Below, in pieces: positions 44,766-52,649 of a stretch of 64,000 nt of DNA; positions within the stretch are counted from its first letter, which is position 1; every line of letters begins with the position of its first letter. The position numbers and the translations under genes were made by a program. The notes below the pieces were generated by a model, which was not told the origin of the DNA, did not search any database, and saw nothing but the letters and a program-made list of their open reading frames with translations. Source of the DNA: an uncultured Massilimicrobiota sp. (lineage in GTDB: Bacteria > Bacillota_I > Bacilli_A > Erysipelotrichales > Coprobacillaceae); assembly GCA_944325245.1 (NCBI GenBank), contig CALUZM010000003.1, positions 16,420 to 80,419 on the forward strand, given 5' to 3'.

Positions 44766-46181
44766 TCAATTTTTTTCTTCTAGATATTTCACGCATAGTG
44801 CTGTCAATCCATCAAGCATATAAGGACTTGATTCTTTCATACTATAAAATTCTGGCATAAATTCCTCAGGGATAAATGACATTAATTTATTTTTGACTTC
44901 ATTCATATCACTGGTCATTGGTGAACAGATGACAACAGCTTCTGGTCCCAACACACAGATAGAAGGTAATAATGATTTTGTGACAAGTTCCAAAACACCT
45001 TCGTGTGTCCAGGCTAGTTTTCCACATTCATCAGATAACTGCATACGTCGAATAAAATACTTAATCTCTCCAGCCAAACCATTTTTCCCTATAACAATCT
45101 TTCCTTGAGAAATAACACCCTGTCCATCAACACCAAAACCAAAAGGCTGCGAATGATAAATAATATTCTGATATTCAGGATGTTCCAACGCAAAACCAAC
45201 AACAGCTGCATTAGCATTATTATAAATCACGACCTGTATACCATATTTCTTTTCAAAATCTTCCTTAATATCAATATTTCTTTCATCGACAGTATTTCTT
45301 AACTGTTTATCATCTTTAACGATTCCAGGCGTTGCAATACCAATCACATCAATATGAGAATGTTTTAATAAAACAGTATCAATAATATCATATAAATCAT
45401 AAATATTCATTGTTGGTTTAATAATCATATTGCTATCAATGATTTCACAGTGATCACTTAAACGATAATAGATACGTGTCTGAGCTTTATTATGTGAAAT
45501 GACAATAGATAAAATACGATTATCATACTCAACACAATGTGTATGTTCTTTTTTGATTTCCTGTGTTTTATTGGCATTATATTGTTCTAATTCATTTTGT
45601 AAGAATTTTAAAGCACCTAAAGCATCATAGGATGCAAAAACAGCTGTTGGAATCTGTAAAACCAGTTTATCCGTCAAACTGTCTTTCAAACGATTCAACA
45701 TATAGCCAATCTGTGGTGCAATCAAAACAACATCATATTTTTCAACTTCTTCATAAATACTTAAATATGAGACAGCATCAAAATGATAATCCAAGCCCAG
45801 CATACCTGACACACTATTTAAGTTTTCCGCAAACATTGATGTTGTTAGTCCTGCTGAACATGACAAAAGAACCTGTAATGTTTTCTCAGCTTTTAATCCA
45901 ACCAATGTTTCTACCATCTCATCATACAATTGTTTGGCATGATCTTCATCATTCAGTTCAAAATGCAAATAAAACTTAACTGAATCATCTTTTTTCGAAA
46001 CAATAGAAAATTCAACAATCGTACTTTCTTCAATCTGTGTAAATGTAATAGAAGCTTCCCCATAATCAGTTAATAATTTAATCAGATGTTCATCCTCTGC
46101 AACAATCTGATAATCATCACTATGATGTGACTGAATCCATGCAGGAAAATCAAAATCCAATACCTTTCTTTCTTGATCCAT
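44766..46181 (-). CDS. PTS EIIB (lactose/cellobiose type)-ROK fusion protein
   Basis: This 471-residue protein joins modules rarely seen together. Residues 1-100 are an unrecognised alpha/beta region. Residues ~101-200 are a PTS EIIB of the lactose/cellobiose type: LLSCSAGLTTSM with the phosphorylatable Cys108, then VVLIAPQIGYML. Residues ~222-471 are a ROK/actin-fold domain (VIGIATPGIV, NNANAAVVG, GFGVDGQGVISQGKI, GLAGEIKYF). The ROK catalytic Asp (NDANAA) is Asn here, and the ROK zinc motif is absent. A sensor or regulator is therefore more likely than a sugar kinase. The start at 46181 follows AGAGGA. Its neighbour is capA. Confidence 0.75.
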   Translation of the reverse strand: MDQERKVLDFDFPAWIQSHHSDDYQIVAEDEHLIKLLTDYGEASITFTQIEESTIVEFSIVSKKDDSVKFYLHFELNDEDHAKQLYDEMVETLVGLKAEKTLQVLLSCSAGLTTSMFAENLNSVSGMLGLDYHFDAVSYLSIYEEVEKYDVVLIAPQIGYMLNRLKDSLTDKLVLQIPTAVFASYDALGALKFLQNELEQYNANKTQEIKKEHTHCVEYDNRILSIVISHNKAQTRIYYRLSDHCEIIDSNMIIKPTMNIYDLYDIIDTVLLKHSHIDVIGIATPGIVKDDKQLRNTVDERNIDIKEDFEKKYGIQVVIYNNANAAVVGFALEHPEYQNIIYHSQPFGFGVDGQGVISQGKIVIGKNGLAGEIKYFIRRMQLSDECGKLAWTHEGVLELVTKSLLPSICVLGPEAVVICSPMTSDMNEVKNKLMSFIPEEFMPEFYSMKESSPYMLDGLTALCVKYLEEKN

Positions 46182-46248
46182 AAAATTATCCTCTTTTCTA
46201 TATCTTAATTCTATTTTATCATGAAACCCCAAACAAAACCATATAAAG

Positions 46249-46270
46249 AAAAATAGCACATGAGTGCTAT
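46249..46270 (-). terminator. Terminator at the end of the CapA gene
   Basis: On the minus strand ATAGCAC and GTGCTAT form a perfect 7-bp stem around TCAT, followed by TTTTCTTT. The CapA stop codon TAG overlaps the first arm. Confidence 0.85.
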
Positions 46271-47283
46271 TCAATATTATGAACTTTACTTAAAACACGC
46301 TCAGCATCATCACCATCAACAATTGTTGGCTGATAATTATTGCGTGATGAAGTTGATGAAATCATACATGGAATGATTTCGTGATCTTCTTTAACCAGCT
46401 GATCATCTTCAAAAGAAAAAGTATGCTGATAAATCATTGTATCCTTATCACTTGGATTCTTATTTCCACCAAAACAGAAATTTCCTAAACTATAAACAAT
46501 TTGTTTGCCCTTATAAGTTTCTATTCCCTGTAAAACATGAGGATGAGAACCTATGACCAAATCAGCACCTGTATCAATTGTCTTTTTTGCAATGGAACGT
46601 TGTGATTCCATTGGAGATTGATCACGTTCAATACCCCAGTGATAATAAACAATAACCAAATCACTTTGTTTCTTTAAATCCATAATGGCTTGACTCATTT
46701 CAGATGTCAAACTATCTGGAAAAGAATAGCCTAAAAAACCAATTTTCACTCCCTGAACATCCATGATACAACTCTCATCATAGCCAAAATGCTCAATCTG
46801 ATTTTCATCTAATATATCTTTTGTATCCTGCATTCCCTGTTCAAAATGATCACGGGAATGATTATTCGCTAAAGTGACAGCTTCAATATTCCCTTCCTTT
46901 AATATATTCACATATTCAGGTTTTCCCTGAAAGGCAAATGTCTTTTCAGCATGATCTCTGGAGGTTGTTAAAGGTCCTTCCAAATTGGCAATCGTTAAAT
47001 CATCTTTTTCAAAAACAGATCGCACATTTTTCAAAAAATAAGTACTATCTTGTCCCTGATTTTCATATTCCTGATCAAAAGAACCACTATAGCCCTGACC
47101 AGCATAATTTCCTAATGTGATATCACCTACAAAAGATAAAGTAATTGTCGTTTTCTTCACTTCAGGTTCCTTTGTTTCAACAGTTTCTTCTGGTGTTTTC
47201 TCAACCGTTTCCTTTTGATTTTGGCATGCCATCAATGTTAAAACCATCACCATTGATAATATCGCCTGTAATATTTTCTTCAT
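46267..47283 (-). CDS. CapA-family metallophosphatase-like lipoprotein
   Basis: This 338-residue protein starts with a lipoprotein signal (KKILQAILSMVMVL, lipobox LMAC) and a charged Glu/Lys/Thr linker. The catalytic-like domain has CapA/PGA_cap motifs: FVGDITLGNY, NLEGPLTTS, LANNHSRDHFEQGM, YYHWGIE and GSHPHVLQGIE. The family is linked to poly-gamma-glutamate synthesis or export, but many lone members are likely surface phosphoesterases. No capB or capC is nearby. The ATG at 47283 follows GGGGAAGG. It comes 22 bases after an RpiR-like gene, its probable regulator. Confidence 0.85.
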   Translation of the reverse strand: MKKILQAILSMVMVLTLMACQNQKETVEKTPEETVETKEPEVKKTTITLSFVGDITLGNYAGQGYSGSFDQEYENQGQDSTYFLKNVRSVFEKDDLTIANLEGPLTTSRDHAEKTFAFQGKPEYVNILKEGNIEAVTLANNHSRDHFEQGMQDTKDILDENQIEHFGYDESCIMDVQGVKIGFLGYSFPDSLTSEMSQAIMDLKKQSDLVIVYYHWGIERDQSPMESQRSIAKKTIDTGADLVIGSHPHVLQGIETYKGKQIVYSLGNFCFGGNKNPSDKDTMIYQHTFSFEDDQLVKEDHEIIPCMISSTSSRNNYQPTIVDGDDAERVLSKVHNIE

Positions 47284-47305
47284 TTTAACCTTCCCCATAA
47301 TTCTA

Positions 47306-48064
47306 TTATTCTTCTGAATAAAATTTCTGATAATAACGAATACGTATCAAATCTAAAATCATCATCGTCTGATAACCAAATTCCAGACCATCAAATGTTC
47401 CTAAAACATGTACAACGTAATCTGAACAAACATTTTCAAATTGAACATATTTCATATTTTGAGTCACCAAAACAACATAGGCATCACACAAATGCTGTTT
47501 GACCATTTTTTTCGCATTTTGTTCCATGGTACGTCCTGTTGCTGTGATAAAAATGACAACGTCATCATCAGAAAACTCAAATCCTTTATCAAAATGATGA
47601 TATTCAATGACTTCCTTACCAAAAGTAATCAAATCGGTCTGAAAATCGACTGCAATACTGCTTGGATATAAAGCACCTACAATCACAACTCTCTTTTTTT
47701 CAAATATTAAATCACAAATCTGATCAATCGTCTTTAAGAATTCTTCTTTAGAAAATTTAATATTGAGATGTGACAAAAACTTATCAACTGAAGTATGTAA
47801 CATTCTGGCATTAATCTGATCCAAACGAATTTGTTTATCAATCATTAATTGTTGATGAAACTCATCATAGGAATGAAATCCAAGATGATAAAAAAAGTCC
47901 TGAACTTCTTCTTGAGAGCACTTTGACATATTAACAAACTGCTGTAAATCATATTGACAGATATCTTGATAATGCTTCACTACAAAACTTCCTATACGAT
48001 ACATATAATCATTATTGAGACAACCATTTAAATATTTTAAAATACGGGATATTAATAAATCCAT
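47306..48064 (-). CDS. RpiR/MurR-like regulator upstream of capA-like gene
   Basis: This 252-residue protein is a close paralogue of the regulator at 37485-38237. It has the same start pattern (SRILKYLNGCL), the FYHLGFHSYDEFHQ segment after the HTH-like region, and a SIS-like part with VVIVGALYPSSIAVDFQTD and VVIFITATGRTMEQ. The ATG at 48064 follows GGGGTGAC. It heads a unit with the CapA lipoprotein gene. Members of this family usually bind phosphorylated sugars or amino sugars. Here the ligand is unknown. Confidence 0.7.
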   Translation of the reverse strand: MDLLISRILKYLNGCLNNDYMYRIGSFVVKHYQDICQYDLQQFVNMSKCSQEEVQDFFYHLGFHSYDEFHQQLMIDKQIRLDQINARMLHTSVDKFLSHLNIKFSKEEFLKTIDQICDLIFEKKRVVIVGALYPSSIAVDFQTDLITFGKEVIEYHHFDKGFEFSDDDVVIFITATGRTMEQNAKKMVKQHLCDAYVVLVTQNMKYVQFENVCSDYVVHVLGTFDGLEFGYQTMMILDLIRIRYYQKFYSEE

Positions 48065-48147
48065 GATGTCACCCCTTTTCTCCATTATACAACAAAACAA
48101 AGCTGAAAACTAATATTTCTCTTTACATAAAATAAATCACTCTATAC

Positions 48148-48169
48148 AAAAAGAGGCATTCCTGCCTCT
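48148..48169 (-). terminator. Terminator of the dlt-like operon
   Basis: On the minus strand AGAGGCA and TGCCTCT form a perfect 7-bp stem around GGAA, followed by five Ts. It lies 17 bases after the last gene of the operon. Confidence 0.9.
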
Positions 48170-48185
48170 GATATCTTCAAATCGC

Positions 48186-48608
48186 TTATTTAAGATAACG
48201 AACAATACTGTTATACTCATCACCACTCAGTCGATAAATACCATTATAGGGTTCTTCTATATAATATTGATGATCTTTCCTATAAAGGTAGAGAGATCTT
48301 CTATCAAATTTCAAATGAAATTCAAGTCTTACCTTTTGACTGACATTAAAAGGCACGCCATTGAGACTCTCCTGTTGGGTTGTTTTCCCTTGTAAAACAC
48401 GCACAATATCCGCTATCATGTCTTGATCCGCCATTTTCTTACTTGCCTTTTTTTGGACGAAGACAATTCTTTTGATTTTTTGTGGCTGTGGGAAATTGAG
48501 CTGATAAGTCATTCTTGACATATACATGCCATATAAAATTCCTGAAATAAGCAATATGATAACTGCTATTTTGAATGTTTCTTTATGAATATGTATATGT
48601 CTATTCAT
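48186..48608 (-). CDS. Membrane-anchored small protein of the dlt-like operon (DUF5301-like)
   Basis: This 140-residue protein has one N-terminal membrane helix (residues ~13-31). An extracytoplasmic domain follows, with KKMADQDMIADIVRVL, then SLYLYRKDHQYYIEEPYNGIY. The last pattern looks like DUF5301, though I am not certain. It overlaps the carrier-protein gene by 8 bases, so it is translated with the operon. In classical dlt operons a small DltX peptide lies at the other end; this is longer and at the 3' end. Its role may be structural or accessory in the transfer step. Confidence 0.6.
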   Translation of the reverse strand: MNRHIHIHKETFKIAVIILLISGILYGMYMSRMTYQLNFPQPQKIKRIVFVQKKASKKMADQDMIADIVRVLQGKTTQQESLNGVPFNVSQKVRLEFHLKFDRRSLYLYRKDHQYYIEEPYNGIYRLSGDEYNSIVRYLK

Positions 48609-48828
48609 CTTGTAATCTTTGAATCATTGCCCACATTGCTTTAGCTGAATTAAAATTTTCTGGAACGATATCTGAAGCCCCAATTTGAACATCAAATGTA
48701 TCATTGATTTCAGCAACAATTTCTAAGATTGCAAACGAATCTAATTCTCCATCATCAATCAGTGTCTGACATCCTCTAAAATCAATATCACTATCAATGT
48801 CTTCTAATAATTCTAATAATTTTTCCAT
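48601..48828 (-). CDS. DltC-like acyl/aminoacyl carrier protein
   Basis: This 75-residue carrier protein has the phosphopantetheine attachment site GELDSFAIL with Ser31, inside an acidic helical bundle typical of DltC and ACPs. The open frame extends upstream to 48930, but the ATG at 48828 follows AAAGGAG. It should carry the activated amino acid as a thioester in the cytoplasm. It is 4 bases after the PLP decarboxylase gene and overlaps the last gene of the operon. Small size and the DSF motif favour DltC-like over FASII ACP. Confidence 0.88.
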   Translation of the reverse strand: MEKLLELLEDIDSDIDFRGCQTLIDDGELDSFAILEIVAEINDTFDVQIGASDIVPENFNSAKAMWAMIQRLQDE

Positions 48829-48832
48829 TCTC

Positions 48833-50014
48833 TTACTCTCCTTTATAATTAAATATATTTGTTTCAAAACGACTACGCTGTAAACATAATCCATCTTGTT
48901 TTGAATAAAGATAAATACTTGGTAAATCACGACTTAAAAAGAGTGAAATACCTTCACACATGGCATAGGCACCTACACGTTGAAATTCTAAAACATCTCC
49001 AATTTGCGGATTCTCTAAAGGCAGTGACTTAACAAGATTATCATTCATTGTACATAAAGAACCGGACACATGGCAGTGTACAATTTGACCATTTCCCTGC
49101 TCTTTTTTTAATTGGCGATAATAAGGAATTTTCATAGCCATCATTTGACCATAATAAGTCATTTGATGCATCCCACCATCAACAATACAATAAGGGACCT
49201 GATTGATTTTATAATCCACAATTTCTGTATAATAACGACCGCAATTTGCAGCAATAAATCTACCTAATTCCAAAATAATCTGTCCTTGAAAATGGAGACT
49301 CCCTAAGAGCTCTTTAAAACCTTTAAGAAGTTCGACTTCATCATAGGCTTTACTCCCATGAAAATATTCTACATAAAAACCTGGTCCGAACTCTAATTCC
49401 TTAGCAACATATCCATATTCTTTTTCCAATCTCTGTAAAAGTGTATCGACATATTTGAGTTCCTGTTCATACAGATTTAATTTTTTTCTTTGAGTCCCAG
49501 AAAAATGTTGAATTCCAACAATGTCAACATAGGGATATTGCTTGCGAGAAGCAATAAGATGACATAACTCTTCTTCAGACATACCAAACTGATTTCCGGT
49601 TGTTATTCTTAACAATGTTGATACCTGACAATCCAGTTGTTTGGCTATTTCATGAATCATTTCAAACTGGTGTACAGATTCACTTGTATAAACAAGACAA
49701 TCACGATATGTCGCCATAACTCTTAAAAGTTCATCTGCATTTTTATACACACCTGATAAGACAACTTTCTCCATAGGAATATTAGCTCTTTCACAAATCG
49801 CAAATTCTCCATGAGAACAAACTTCATAACGATTTATGATACCTTCAATGCTTTGAATGACAAAAGGATTGGCTTTCATAGCATAACATAACTGTATATT
49901 GTCTCCTAACATGTCTTGGATAAACTTTATTCGCTCTTGTAATACATCTATATCAAAGACATATGCCGGTGTTGCTAGATTTGTGATAACATCGCGATAC
50001 TGTGGTTCAAACAT
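48833..50014 (-). CDS. Fold-III PLP-dependent decarboxylase (LysA/ODC family) in a dlt-like operon
   Basis: This 393-residue enzyme belongs to the alanine-racemase-fold decarboxylases. The PLP Lys is in YAMKANP (Lys48). Further motifs are the HFSGTQ loop, ELGRFIAANCGRYY and GSLCTMND, which holds the catalytic Cys-Asp region. In diaminopimelate and ornithine decarboxylases the loop is HIGS-like, so this one is a variant. The family also includes BtrK, which decarboxylates an aminoacyl group while bound to a carrier protein. It lies between a DltA-like ligase (8-base overlap) and the carrier protein, so decarboxylation of a carrier-bound or free amino acid for this pathway is likely. Confidence 0.82.
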   Translation of the reverse strand: MFEPQYRDVITNLATPAYVFDIDVLQERIKFIQDMLGDNIQLCYAMKANPFVIQSIEGIINRYEVCSHGEFAICERANIPMEKVVLSGVYKNADELLRVMATYRDCLVYTSESVHQFEMIHEIAKQLDCQVSTLLRITTGNQFGMSEEELCHLIASRKQYPYVDIVGIQHFSGTQRKKLNLYEQELKYVDTLLQRLEKEYGYVAKELEFGPGFYVEYFHGSKAYDEVELLKGFKELLGSLHFQGQIILELGRFIAANCGRYYTEIVDYKINQVPYCIVDGGMHQMTYYGQMMAMKIPYYRQLKKEQGNGQIVHCHVSGSLCTMNDNLVKSLPLENPQIGDVLEFQRVGAYAMCEGISLFLSRDLPSIYLYSKQDGLCLQRSRFETNIFNYKGE

Positions 50015-51515
50015 TGTAATCCTCCTTTATCATTGACTTTAATTTCTCTCTGTCAATCTTTCCATTTTTTGTGAGTGGGAAACCATGAACCTGACAAAAG
50101 GCATTGGGAATCATAAAGACAGGGAGCTCCCTTTTTAAAGCACGTGTCAGTTCACGGCGTTCAATATCACCATCATAGAAAGCTATGATTTTATGATTTT
50201 CAAAAAGACAGCACGCTCTTTGAACAGCGTCTACATTTTGCATAGCCTTTTCAATTTCGCCTAACTCAATTCTATGACCCATATGTTTAATTTGAAAATC
50301 TTTGCGTGATGCAAAACACAATTCACCTTGTTGATTATAGTAACCTAAATCACCTGTACGATAAATGATCTCTCGATAACGAGAATTCAATGGATTTTGA
50401 CAAAAAGCCTGCTTTGTCTGTTGAGGATTGTTATAATATCCTAAGCTGACAGCTGTTCCACTGACACAGATTTCACCTAAAACATCTGGCCTAGTCACTT
50501 CCTGATTGTCTTTATCTAACAGAAAGACCTTTTCATTATGAAATGCTTTTCCAATGGGAATCACATCATCCTGATCCATTTCACTTATGATATGATAAGC
50601 ACAATTACACGTAATTTCTGTTGGTCCGTATAAATTGACATACATCGCATCTGGTAAATAAGACTGCCAAATACGTAACTGTTTCATAGGCATGACTTCA
50701 CCACTAAACATGACTTTAGTTATCTTATGGGGAATCTTATATTCAAATCCTTTCAAAGTTGAAATAATACAAACAGCAGATACTGCCCAAATAATTGTTG
50801 TGACTTCTCTTTCACATAAGAAATCCAATAATTTGACAGGTATTGAAAAATATTGTCTTGGGATGATTTGCATAGTTGCGCCAGTTTTAATTGTTGAATA
50901 AATATCTTTAACAGAAACATCAAAATCCCAAGGAGCCTGATTACCAATGACATCATTTTCATGAATATCAAATGTTTTTGTAAATGTTTCAATAAAATCG
51001 ATGACACTGCGATGAGATACACAAACACCTTTAGGAATACCTGTAGAACCAGAAGTAAAAATAGTGTATAACGGCATTGTATCAATATGTTGACTGGCAA
51101 TTATATCTAATTTTTCTTGATTAATTTGTCCATATAAATCTTCTAATAAGATAATCTCACTTTCCATTTTTTTCTTTTGAAGTAAATTCAGATATTTTTG
51201 AGATGTCACAATCATTTTTGATTCCAGTGTTTTCATAATATGATTTAATCTTGTTTGAGGCTGTTTCATATCCAACAAAACATAAAATCCACCAGCATAG
51301 ACCACTCCAAAAAACAGACAAATCGTATCGACACTCTTTTCCATAAAAATAGGAACTGGTTGTCCAATAGAAATCTTTGAAGCTAAGGCACTGCCAATCT
51401 CCTGCGCTTTTCTATATAACCCTTCATACGTTATAGATTGATCAATATCTGCAAAAGCAACCTTATCAGGATATTTTCTGGCACTCTCTTTTAAATAATC
51501 TAAAACATTGTACAT
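50007..51515 (-). CDS. DltA-like amino acid adenylating ligase
   Basis: This 502-residue AMP-forming ligase activates a carboxylic acid with ATP and loads it onto a carrier protein. It shows A3 TSGSTGIPKGV, A5 NLYGPTEITC, A7 YRTGDLGYY, A8 MGHRIELGEIE and A10 KNGKID. Length and spacing match DltA (D-alanine:carrier ligase). The substrate pocket cannot be read safely by eye, so D-alanine is not assured. It is the third gene of the operon, 10 bases after the SGNH gene, and overlaps the PLP decarboxylase gene. Confidence 0.88.
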   Translation of the reverse strand: MYNVLDYLKESARKYPDKVAFADIDQSITYEGLYRKAQEIGSALASKISIGQPVPIFMEKSVDTICLFFGVVYAGGFYVLLDMKQPQTRLNHIMKTLESKMIVTSQKYLNLLQKKKMESEIILLEDLYGQINQEKLDIIASQHIDTMPLYTIFTSGSTGIPKGVCVSHRSVIDFIETFTKTFDIHENDVIGNQAPWDFDVSVKDIYSTIKTGATMQIIPRQYFSIPVKLLDFLCEREVTTIIWAVSAVCIISTLKGFEYKIPHKITKVMFSGEVMPMKQLRIWQSYLPDAMYVNLYGPTEITCNCAYHIISEMDQDDVIPIGKAFHNEKVFLLDKDNQEVTRPDVLGEICVSGTAVSLGYYNNPQQTKQAFCQNPLNSRYREIIYRTGDLGYYNQQGELCFASRKDFQIKHMGHRIELGEIEKAMQNVDAVQRACCLFENHKIIAFYDGDIERRELTRALKRELPVFMIPNAFCQVHGFPLTKNGKIDREKLKSMIKEDYNV

Positions 51516-51525
51516 TTTATATCTC

Positions 51526-52638
51526 CTATTTCTCTATAATTTCTCTGACTTCTTTATAGTTATATCTTTTTTTCTTTCCCAAACGAATCTGCTCATCAGC
51601 CCATTTGTATATTTTTTCATAGGCTACCACCTCCTGTTGGTATCGTTGAATGATTTTTTCATCATGAGGAGTATCTGATAGATGATATTTTTCGTCTAAT
51701 CGTTTTCCCAAATACATTGTCAATTTCTTTTGACCATAAATATTTAAATGATTCTGATTATAAAAATCTGTTTGAGGATTCAGACCCATCTCATCAACAT
51801 AATCATCCATATCTATACACTCATAACCATATTGGTGTATCAAAGCTTTTGCAGCATTATTACGTTCGCGTTCTGGTATCATTTTCTCTGAATAGTAACG
51901 AGGCATATTTGTAAAAACAATATTCGTTAAACCTTGTTTTTGACAATACTCCAATAACTCTTTTAAGTGTTGTCCTGATAAATGATACATTGGTCTTTCT
52001 TGTGTATGTGCCCTAATAGGAATTGAAGATTTTTGAGGTATGATTTGTGCTGTCCCCTGAATACCCGCTGATAATAAATGAATATTGTCCTGATGGATGA
52101 ACTCATCAATACTTTCTTCCACATTGTCTTTAAATTTTGCCCAATTAGAATGGTATTTTAAAAATGGAATATAATATGATAATCTTTCATCTTCAGGAAC
52201 CAGCTCCTGAATAGTCTGAACTTTATTTTCAGAATAGGGCATATTATCAATCCATGATCTCAAAGGCCCTTCTCTAGTTTCAAAATCATCATTATACAAT
52301 ATACCATTGATATCAATCAGAATGACTTTGGGGTTTTGTGTCTTTAAGACTTCAATTAACATAGATTTCGCAATTCCCATAGGAGCGGCATTTGTTCCAA
52401 GAGAATAACTTGTATATCCAAATTCTTGAAACGCTAAAGGCGCAGAATAATCGGTAAATGCTGTACTGGCTCCTATCATGACCATATCAAGACTATTTTT
52501 TTCTAATTTATAAAAATTTTTGACACGGACAGCATCTGAACTGTATGCCTGACGACACATGATAAAATTCATCCCACATACCAGTCCTATCATAATGACT
52601 GTCATCATCAAGATTTTGCATTTTTGCGATTTTGTCAT
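51526..52638 (-). CDS. SGNH-fold DltD/AlgX-like membrane-anchored protein
   Basis: This 370-residue protein has one N-terminal membrane helix (residues ~8-28) and an extracellular SGNH-like domain. Block I is MIGASTAFTDYS with Ser58, and the C-terminal Asp/His block is DFYNQNHLNIYG. This architecture is seen with MBOAT acyltransferases (DltD with DltB, AlgX/AlgJ with AlgI, PatB). It probably helps transfer or edit the acyl or aminoacyl group on the outer face. It lies 11 bases after the MBOAT gene and 10 before the ligase gene. Its sequence is not a close DltD match. Confidence 0.8.
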   Translation of the reverse strand: MTKSQKCKILMMTVIMIGLVCGMNFIMCRQAYSSDAVRVKNFYKLEKNSLDMVMIGASTAFTDYSAPLAFQEFGYTSYSLGTNAAPMGIAKSMLIEVLKTQNPKVILIDINGILYNDDFETREGPLRSWIDNMPYSENKVQTIQELVPEDERLSYYIPFLKYHSNWAKFKDNVEESIDEFIHQDNIHLLSAGIQGTAQIIPQKSSIPIRAHTQERPMYHLSGQHLKELLEYCQKQGLTNIVFTNMPRYYSEKMIPERERNNAAKALIHQYGYECIDMDDYVDEMGLNPQTDFYNQNHLNIYGQKKLTMYLGKRLDEKYHLSDTPHDEKIIQRYQQEVVAYEKIYKWADEQIRLGKKKRYNYKEVREIIEK

Positions 52639-52649
52639 AAATTGCCTCC

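Noticed and set aside
48833..50014. Calling the PLP enzyme diaminopimelate decarboxylase LysA
   Set aside because: The operon has no lysine genes, and the HFSGTQ loop and carrier-protein neighbours suggest another substrate.
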